From Saksenaea vasiformis B4078 (Eukaryota > Mucoromycota > Mucoromycetes > Mucorales > Saksenaeaceae): a stretch of DNA of 40,834 nt. A program made the position numbers and the translations under genes. The stretch lies in the NCBI GenBank assembly GCA_000697055.1, contig JNDT01002295.1:1-40834 (forward strand), in the 5' to 3' direction. Shown one piece after another: positions 32,831 to 40,834 of the stretch. A model generated the notes under the pieces. That model was not told the origin of the DNA. It did not search any database and saw only the letters and a list, made by a program, of their open reading frames with translations. How positions within the stretch are numbered: position 1 is the stretch's first letter; each line of letters starts with the position of its first letter.

Positions 32831-33140
32831 CCGAGCACGCAAGTACAGCGATAATGTAATCCTGCTTATTGACGGACGAGAGTGACAATACTAACAAGAA
32901 CGCTCTACTTATTTCTATATTGTTGCACCACAGCCAACTCTTCCTTTCTCCAACAAAGCTCATCTTACGGAGCAAGATTATGTCACAAAGGTGTGGCCAC
33001 CTGTCATTGCAGCTGTATTTGAAGACTCGATGTTGCTCTGCAAACGGTAAAGGATAATTCTATTCAGAATTCCGTTATTGTTTATTCAATTTTACGGTTC
33101 CTCTTGTAGAGTTAGTCCGTAAGCGCCGAGTCAACGAGGG

Positions 33141-33610
33141 CCCATAAGATGAATGACATGAATGGCTCTTGTATTGGCGACAAGGTGGATACCAGAATTT
33201 GTACAAGATGATCGGACAGGGAGACCGTGGAACTTATCAATACCGAATTCGCAAAAGGCACTAATGACAACAAGTATCACCTGGACCAGAGGAACGTGTT
33301 GCGAGAGTCGAAGGTTGTGGCGGACTATTTTTACAAGTCCGCGTGCCTGAAAAGCAGGTACAAGCGCAACATCAAAGCGCATTCGATCCAAATCGCAGAC
33401 GTAGAGGGCCAGGTGGTCAGCGTTGATCTTGTCGATAACGGCCTCTACGCCGCGACAAAATCTGGATCTTGTGCTTAGCAACGTCTGCGCTAGAAATGAG
33501 GAAAGCGCGGACGTTGCTGGAACGCTTGTTGGACTTGAAGGTGAGAACAATACAGTTTCCGTAATTTTACTAACTCGGGAATTATGGATAGAGGCGCAAA
33601 ATCTCTAACG
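33141..33610 (+). pseudogene. Broken gene fragment, copy 2 of a local duplication
   Basis: A plus-strand frame from 33227 reads LDQRNVLRESKVVADYFYKS and QIADVEGQVVSVDLVDNGLY with good protein-like composition, then stops at 33478. Coding sense continues in another frame (33423-33608: LSNVCARNEESADVAGT, LLTRELWIEAQ), so one frameshift separates the halves. Unknown family, probably multicopy in this genome. Downstream 33611-33895 may extend it (ORF to KVE). Confidence 0.5.
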
Positions 33611-36214
33611 AACTGCTACGCTTTGTTCTGTCACGAAAGCCACGCCGTAAAGCAAGACATGGACATGAAACTGAACAATAAGTGTTCCCCGTACCACGAC
33701 GATGAGGAGTTTGCAAGAGCTATTAGTACTACAAACTGCTCAGAATGTACTGCAGCTGGGTTCGTGGTAGTTGGTTCTCTCGGTCAAGCAAAAGGGAGAC
33801 CATATACAGAGGTCAATATCCAGGTTATCTATTCACTTCATATTGCTGCTTATGCAAGACGCTCAAGTTCTCTAGAACGTCCAAAGGTTGAGTGAATGCT
33901 GCGTATTCGCGTGTCAGGCATCATCTCTTTCAAAGAACTGTTCTAAATAAAACCAGTGTATTTTCTTGATATATTTGTACCATCGCACAGCAGTAACCAT
34001 TTCAATCAACTATGTTTATTAGGACACTGGGATTGCTCGAACACTGCACATTTATTCATCAAGACTTCTGAACGTCCACCTATGCCCGGAGAAGTTACAG
34101 ATCGCGAAAGACTAGCGTTTATCCTCTAGGAGATGCCTTACGAACACGATCCCATTTCTGTTCTTTCGAATTTGAAGTGGACATTTAACAATGAACATCG
34201 TTAATGCTAGAAAACATCTTGTGTACGACACACTATTAGAATAAATTGAGTCACATATAGTTAAACTTTCGCTGGAAGCCGTCATGTAAACGAGTTCTTC
34301 TCGATGAGATCTACATTGGTCTTTCGTAGTTCATAGGTGAAGTTAGTTTTGCTAATAAAGGTATTTTATAAACGTACTTGCTATTCCACCGGCTGCACGT
34401 TCATGAGAAACAGATACCGTCTTCCAGCATCATCTTCGGATACACACAGTTTCAGTAACGGCTGCCATCGCTTCAGACTACAGAGGAACTTGCCACTGAC
34501 GTGGTTTTTAGTGGCAGTCAGAGACATAGGCTTGGTTGCTGGACCTCGCTTTCAATTCATTAATGTGACACGGCTCTTTTTATCGATGCAGCTCTGAAGT
34601 CTTTTGAGACCGCGTTCATGTCGAGAATACTTCCGTGTAGACACACTTGAGTTTAGAACCTAGATCGCCGGTCGTTTCTTATGGTCAATAAACTCAATTA
34701 TATTACGCTTTTTCTCCTGTTATTGGCAATGCACGTTTGAAGATGCGATGTAATCGTAAGTGAAAAAAATGGAAAATGACTTCTACTGCTGGGGCCGTGA
34801 AATAGACAAACCAAAGCTGGGACACTCTTGAATTGGCGATATATCCTGCATGGAAAAATCGTGCGAAAGCATGGAGCTGACCTGGTAATCCTGCACCTGT
34901 GTGAACTCAACTCTATCATCCGTAGCAAACAACGCGTTTCAAAACTGAACAAACTCCAGATTATCCAGAAAAGACGCAATAAAAGCGATGTTATGTCTAC
35001 AAGTATTGCTGACATCAGTACCCTAAAGATATTGTCCAGAGAGCCGCACAGCGGCAAATTAGATTTAGTTGCAACGGAAAGACCGCCTATTCCTTGTATT
35101 GAAAAGAACAGTATCGATATACGAAAGTCTTAGAATTACCCACGCAATCTCATAATCCCAAAGAGGTTTAATCAAATGCGTAAGTGCTCTGCGAAAATCA
35201 GTATACTTGCGTAACCACACGTGAGACGGGTCACTTTCCGACTACACAAAAAGTGCACCACATGAAGTCGTGATGATAACTCGATAACACGTATCCCTCA
35301 GTCAACGGTAGAAGACAGTGAGACTAAGTTTAAACCTTTTAATAACTGAAAGATTAGAGCTCTCGCCTGTCGGTCTTCTTCGGCACTGAGTCGCCCACGT
35401 ATGTATCCAAGTGCAACAGTGAGTTGGAACGAGAAACATCACGAACCTGTTTGCGGATGCACGCTATATGTAAGGGGTTACTGTACATCTGACTGTTTGC
35501 AGGTAAAAATTTGGTAAACAGAATGGGTTTAGCGAACAATAAACTATAATCTATTCTGTAACCTTTGGGCGCATGCTGGGCTGTTGCTGCTATTCCTGAT
35601 GTTTTCACTCGTGGTGTCGATGTGCATGACAGGTCAACTCTGCCGGATATAGTTCAATTTCGATGTGGAGGTAAACTAAGTTACAGTTTTTTCTTGGGGG
35701 ATCACCAAGGAAAATGCACTGTATCCAACGGTCATCCTGTTGTGCAACGAAACCAGAATTTGGAACAACTAAAAAAAATAGCGAAGATTCTTTTCCAGGC
35801 CGGATATGCGTCTGTCGACAGATATCGATATCGTACGTTCCCCTGGATTGATAGTACTTTGTTATCGTTCGTCGTCAGCATGAATAAAACAGAAAACACC
35901 AAACAAACAGAGAGAAGTTAGGTTTGTTCACGTGGTGTCGTTGATCACGCAGCACGATAAGACCTGGCAGGATGGTGATAGCTCAGGCACAAATGATCTC
36001 ATTCCGTCTCCATTAGGCAATTATCGCCTTTTTACTTTTACGCCGATACACGGCCATTTTGGTGGTTTTTAATACCATGGTATGCGGAGATGGGTTTTCT
36101 TCGCCGCAGTCGCTGGTGATCGTCATGTGGGCCAGAAAAAAGAAACTACGCTAGATCGCGAGATTAAATATCAGCTTGTCGCGCCGCTATTTTCCTTTTC
36201 TTCTTTTCTTTACA
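33611..36214. other. Gene-poor interval before the fungalysin gene
   Basis: Holds ORFs of 86-119 aa on both strands (such as 34828-35133 and 35565-35921 plus). The last has reasonable composition (VDRYRYRTFPWIDSTLLSFV), but no motif or splice partner. The final 300 bp should contain the fungalysin promoter. Confidence 0.4.
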
Positions 36215-38627
36215 ATGAAATATCCAATTGCCACCGCTATATCAATACTTGTGGGTGCTGCATCCACAATAGGTTCTGTGCATACTCCTCCTGATGTGCA
36301 CCTAACACACTATGAGCAAAATCTTGCCAGAGGTTTTGGGCCAGAGCCAGTCTACAGAGAATATAGAACAGGCTTAGATATCACCACCAGCGCATCCTCT
36401 TTTATGTCCGACCCAACCGAAATTGCCATTGCGTTTGCCAAATCGGAGATCGTTAACAGCGATTTCGTGGTGAAAAGCTCCTACACGACCGACCTTACCG
36501 GCGTTACCCACGTACATCTGAAGCAGAAAGTGCATGGACTTGAAGTAGCCAACGCACATATCAATATCAACGTGGATAGGAATGGAAAGATCATTTCATA
36601 CGGTGATTCCTTCAACAGAGGGAGCTATCACACTCAGAAACACGACCACGGTATTCTTTGGGTAAAAAAAAAAAGTATGTCGCTGATTGGTTGGGTTTAC
36701 TGAGAATGCTGCCTTTTTTAGAGGGTTCAAGATGGTCTTAACGTGATATCCAATACCGTATCCCAGATATTCTTCAAGTCACCGGGTGTCGGCCGAGAGC
36801 AACAGGACTACTCCATCGTACAACAACGGGAGCCAGTGATTAGTGCATCCGACGCCGTGTTGTCCCTCCTGGCGTTTGTCCAACATAAATTGCCCGATCC
36901 TAGCATCGTTACACAGCTAGGCGACATGTATTTGGAGACGACTGTTACCACCTCGCTGCGTGAAGGAGGCGATTCAGAAATGCTCTTCACGTTTGAGAAT
37001 GTACCCGGCGCGGAATCTCCAGTGGAAGCTCGCAGAGCCTACATGCAACTTAGCGATGGCAGTCTTGTGCTTGTCTGGGATCTCCAACTTGAACTTCAAG
37101 ATAATTGGTACAACGCACACGTCAATGCTCATGACGGAAGTATCATTGGCCTAGTTGATTGGGTCTCAGAGGCAACGGCGTACAATGTAATTCCTTTTGG
37201 AAGCAATGATCCCTCAGAAGCTACTCGCAAGTTAGTCACCGATCCTTTTGATACGTTTGCCAGTCCAGCAGGATGGCATGCACAAGGTCTGCAGGGTCAG
37301 CACAAGAGAAACGTTCCCACGTTTAATGTAACCATTGGAAACAATGCTTACACACATACAAATCCCGACGGTGGATATGAGTGGAAAGATAACTATCGAC
37401 CCTCGGGAGAGACCAACGATAATGGTGACCTTGTGTTCGATTTCGTTGCAGATTTTACGAAGCAGGAACCAGATGAGTACGAAGATGCAGCTGTTACCAA
37501 CCTGTTTTACTGGTGTAATACAGTACGTGTCCCTTTGGTTTCTTCCCGACAATCGGAACCCTGCAGACAGAGAACTGATTGGTTTTGTTTCTCTTTTCTT
37601 TAGGCTCATGACCTGTTTTACCGTTATGGGTTTGACGAAAAGGCCGGTAACTTCCAGCAGGATAACTTTGGTCGTGGACGCAATGGTAATGATGGCGCTG
37701 GTGACGCGGTCATTGCTAATGCGCAGGACGGCTCCGGTCGAAATAACGCCAATTTTGCTACACCGCCGGACGGAAAACATGGTAAAATGAGAATGTATGT
37801 CTGGGACAACACCCAACCGATGCGCGATGGCGATTTTGAAAGTGGTATCGTGATCCACGAATATACCCACGGTGTCTCTACTCGTCTGACCGGTGGCCCT
37901 GCCAACAGCAACTGCCTAGGATGGGGTGAAGCAGGCGGTATGGGTGAAGGATGGGGAGATTTTGTTGCCACTATCATCCGCATGCGCGAGAGTTATACAC
38001 GTAAGACCGAGTTTGGTATGGGCGACTGGGCCAATGGTGGCGACGGCATCCGAAAGTACAAAGTAAGGGTTTTCTTCGTTTTTTTTTTGTTTTTTTAAAA
38101 AAAGAAAACAGGAAGTGAGCCAAGGCAGCTAACATCATGTCCATCAGTATTCTACTAGCCTAAAAACCAATCCAAGTACATACGCTATCATGGATCGATT
38201 CGATTACTGGGGTGTCCATGCCAAAGGAGAAGTCTGGGCAGTCATGCTGTACGAAGTTTATTGGGATCTTGTGGACAAGTATGGTTTCACACCTGACTGG
38301 CACCCACCTGTACCTGCTGACGGTGGGCTTGTAATGAAGTCTGAAGATATCGAACGCGTGCGCAAGCATATTGTCTCGCATGGGAACACTTTGGCACTTC
38401 AGTTGGTTATGGATGGTTTGAAACTTCAAGTGTGTAACCCAAGCTTTTTGGATGCTCGTGACGCCATCCTCGATGCAGACAAGGCCTTGACAGGAGGTGA
38501 AAATCACTGCTTGATTTACAAGGCATTTGCTAGACGTGGATTGGGCAGCAAAGCGAAGCTGATTAAGGAAGGCTTCTTTGAAAGAAGATCTGAAAGTTTC
38601 GACGTACCTTCAGAATGCTCAATCTAA
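36215..38627 (+). CDS. Secreted fungalysin-type zinc metallopeptidase (M36)
   Basis: Extracellular elastinolytic/collagenolytic protease made as a zymogen. Exons 36215-36661, 36722-37522, 37604-38062 and 38148-38627 give 728 aa. Signal peptide: [20 protein letters not shown]. The FTP/PepSY propeptide follows ([20 protein letters not shown]). The catalytic domain carries HEYTH (about 501-505, two zinc His and the catalytic Glu) and [10 protein letters not shown] (Glu about 531, third ligand). The C-terminus ends ESFDVPSEC as in the family. The later junctions are exact ([25 protein letters not shown]). The first is ambiguous: donor 36662 (phase 0) or GTATGT at 36676 with an acceptor two bases later; both keep the frame. 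The start at 36215 is chosen because the signal peptide begins there. Confidence 0.93.
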
Positions 38628-39610
38628 ACGTCACTCTTTTCTATGAAGGTTTATATTTATCAGCATTTCTTACTCCTGTCTGTTTTTCTTGTATACGCCA
38701 AGGAGGAATTATGATGATTCGTACATACACGCCCTTCCCACTTCTCACTCCTCGCTCTCCACAAGCACACATCAGTCCTCTTATTATTGTTTCTTCCTCT
38801 ATGCAGAAGTAAATCGCAAACCATTATTTATGGTCTCCCGTACATGCAAGAAAATCAGAAAATTGATTATTTGCAGAACACAAGTTGACTCACTTGTCTG
38901 TTTTCTTTTGTCTCTGAAGCAGAGTTCGCAAAGGCATAAATTCATCCTAATTATCGTAGAAAAACCTATAACACATTTGAATAACAGAAAAACACAGTTG
39001 TTTTCTGATGACAAAAGGAGAGCTTTATGGAAGAAAACTACGAGGTTAGGTTCAGCTTAGGTCCCCGCTACTGTGGTCCCGACTCAGCCAGCTTAAGAAA
39101 TCAATAATCGTACACCTTTTTCAGAAATAACTGGCGCGCTGCAGTAAAACACGCGGCGCATTACACTAGAAGATGTGACATTGTCTTCCCGCCTTATTTT
39201 CAGAATGAAGACAACCCCCATTCATTCACGATACTGGCTATAACGACATGGTCGATGATGAAGGCGACACACTTGCCGTACTCGATTACGTTATCAATTT
39301 CAATGAGCGCCTGAAGGGGATCTGATGCTGTACCCCACCGCCTCCTTTACCTCTCTTACTGTCCCGAGGTATTTCACGGTGCAATTCGCATAATCCAGCT
39401 CCATCCAAGTCTCAAAAGTACAGTTTCAGGGTTTCTGTGATCCTAATGATACAAACTTCAAATAAATTACCAATTGATATGGATGTCAGTTGGGAGATTC
39501 AAAGCAATTTTTTTATTCATCGGTTCCATGGGAGGGATTGCTGGTAGTTGTTGTTCGCGTAATGCAATTATACCATTTTTGGCCGTCATATTTCCATCCG
39601 AACTCATCAG
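38628..39610. other. Gene-poor interval after fungalysin
   Basis: Pyrimidine-rich low-complexity sequence (38720-38810) and an exon-like scrap at about 39222-39326 reading HDTGYNDMVDDEGDTLAVL and then a short helix to a TGA. The scrap has real-protein composition, but I recognise no family and no neighbours to splice to. Confidence 0.35.
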
Positions 39611-39612
39611 CA

Positions 39613-39987
39613 TCAAGGGCATCTTCGGCTTGGCTGTCCGTTGGTCGTTTCAAAACAGAAATGGATTCCGCGCAAGCGATAGAATAGCTTTGCGTTCAGA
39701 GATCCTGGTGGTGTGAGGCTGGTCAAATCCATAGGTGTACTGGAGTTCGCCTGTTCGGGTGGAGTGTAGCATGTGTCCCGTTGTTGTTGCATGCTGGATC
39801 TCTGGCTATACGACTTGTCACGGTTCAAGGACTGAAGATGCTTTTTCACTTTATAGTGGCCCAAAATGCAATCGGCAGACTTTTGCAGCTCTTGCTGGAA
39901 CGTTAGCAGTTCGATCATGGTAGCTTCAAAACTTTTTAGATCAGCAATAAATCTTGGTAGCGTGATATCAAAGCGAGGCATAACCAC
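39613..39987 (-). pseudogene. Possible retrotransposon gag fragment
   Basis: A 124-aa minus ORF contains MPRFDITLPRFIADLKSFEA, a helical charged stretch, then NSSTPMDLTSLTPPGSLN. A PMDL/PMDI segment after a Gln/Ser-rich tail is common just before the zinc knuckle in fungal LTR-element Gag, but no CCHC knuckle follows here. Low confidence. Confidence 0.3.
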
Positions 39988-40376
39988 GTACTACCCATTG
40001 TCCGAAAGATGAATCGATGAGATAATGCATGACGAGTCAATGATCTGCACGGCCCATATTGTATATTTGCATTCTTGCTCGGGAGATGTGATTCCAACAA
40101 TAGAGATCCTAGGCGGATGTCTGGAAGTTTCATAAATATGAGATTGTTTTCCGAATCAAAAGATGACGAATAAATATGCAACCTCTGAGCGGCCGCCGAT
40201 GTTCTAAGAAATATGATTGATTGAAATGATCGCCGCTGTACGATAGCATAAACGCTTCTAAAGAGGACGCACTCATTTTATTTAGAAGGGGTCGTTTGAA
40301 AGAAATGACGTGTGATGTGCGAACACGCAGCATTTACTAAACTTTCGGACGTTCCGATGAGATACGATCATCCTCC

Positions 40377-40618
40377 TATCTATCTGACTTTGATGTCACA
40401 GACTTTTATGTCACTATGCCCGGTATGCAGTTAAATTTTTGTGTGAGGCTACTGTCACCCATGGTTTCGCTCGTATACATACCATTCATTGTCTTCAGCT
40501 TCGCTGTCTCCTGACTACACTGGCTATCATTCGTAGATGCATCTCGCATATACTGGAGGTAATGCTGCACATCTGCTTTCAGAGCAAAAACAGTATCTTC
40601 ATCAAAAACTTTAACATT
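40377..40618 (-). repeat. 242-bp repeat element, copy B
   Basis: Same orientation and exact length as 18006-18247 with 10 substitutions. Here the minus frame can be extended upstream: a 29-nt intron-like segment (40619-40647, GTAAGC...ATATAG) joins it to a frame reading VISCASCHVVRVHIADDGSK, which continues to about 40730. This copy therefore seems closer to the parent sequence. Confidence 0.8.
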
Positions 40619-40670
40619 AGCTATATAAATTTGTAAAATTTTTGCTTACATTTACTACCATCATCCGCGA

Positions 40671-40834
40671 TATGAACTCGTACAACATGACAAGACGCGC
40701 AAGAAATGACCTTCACCGCGCAAGAGGCGAACTCCCTCCTCCTCCTCCTCCTCCTCCTCCTCCTCCTCCTCCTGCGGAACAAGGTAATAAAAGGCAAGCA
40801 GAAAATGAATCTCCTGAAGAAAGAGCAGCAAAAC
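40671..40834 (+). CDS. Start of a hypothetical ORF with a 13-proline run, cut by the window edge
   Basis: From ATG 40671 the frame reads MNSYNMTRRARNDLHRARGE, a run of 13 Pro encoded by consecutive CCT codons (CTC CCT CCT then 11 more CCT, 40735-40773), then AEQGNKRQAENESPEERAAK to the edge. A basic N-terminus followed by ESPEERAAK-like repeats resembles the leader of Helitron-type or other transposon proteins in these fungi, but that is only a resemblance. The opposite strand is also open here, so the coding strand is uncertain. Confidence 0.35.

Noticed and set aside
32487..32975. 162-aa minus-strand ORF with a hydrophobic N-terminus
   Set aside because: Antisense to the duplicated fragment, where the plus-strand peptides are the ones shared between copies; no homologous minus frame is preserved over the full length.
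37232..37870. 212-aa minus-strand ORF
   Set aside because: Antisense to the fungalysin exons; composition and lack of motifs fit a shadow of a well-supported gene.
40735..40773. (CCT)n as part of a CRISPR-like or regulatory array
   Set aside because: It is a plain trinucleotide repeat encoding proline; there are no spacers.

Overview
The window looks like nuclear DNA of an early-diverging fungus, most likely Mucoromycota (a Mucorales-type genome). Genes are cut by many 45-65 nt introns with GTAAGT-like donors, CTAAC/CTGAC-like branch sites and TAG/CAG acceptors. The gene set includes a SCAI homologue (typical of animals and early fungi) and an M36 fungalysin, alongside Fanzor, Tc1-like and LTR-element debris. 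The inference rests on protein content and intron style; no rRNA or other species marker is present. I noticed no tRNA, rRNA or CRISPR array.

Seven protein-coding genes can be spliced end to end with consistent phase at every junction. They are a ceramide synthase (-, 1806-3059), a secreted phosphoesterase of the phospholipase C/acid phosphatase superfamily (-, 3690-5120), glutamate-cysteine ligase (+, 6693-9070), the peroxin PEX16 (-, 9337-10613), SCAI (+, 11775-14283), an indoleamine 2,3-dioxygenase (-, 25462-27310) and tubulin cofactor C (-, 27918-29144). Two more are nearly as clear: an acidic RRM protein (+, 20686-23064) and a fungalysin metallopeptidase (+, 36215-38627). They are unrelated housekeeping or secreted functions with no operon-like logic. 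GCL and PEX16 are convergent and about 270 bp apart; IDO and TBCC are head-to-tail on the minus strand.

Between them lie repeat-rich stretches: a decayed Fanzor (TnpB-like RNA-guided nuclease) at the left edge; a Tc1-type transposase fossil at 11.3-11.5 kb; an orphan retropepsin at 15.0 kb; a chimeric Tc1 fragment at 18.0-18.6 kb fused to a 242-bp repeat that recurs at 40.4 kb; and an almost intact Tc1/mariner transposase at 19.0-20.1 kb killed by two CGA-to-TGA-like stops. There is also a three-copy repeat (5.6, 24.0 and, inverted, 25.0 kb), a two-copy repeat (3.2 and 31.0 kb), and a duplicated, broken gene fragment (32.5 and 33.3 kb). The stretch 29.2-36.2 kb is essentially gene-free apart from such debris.

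The most noteworthy signals are the Fanzor remnant, two microexons (15 and 22 nt) required to keep the IDO and phosphoesterase frames, several candidate ultrashort introns (24-30 nt), and the shared 242-bp element. I did not find a convincing new multi-gene system.
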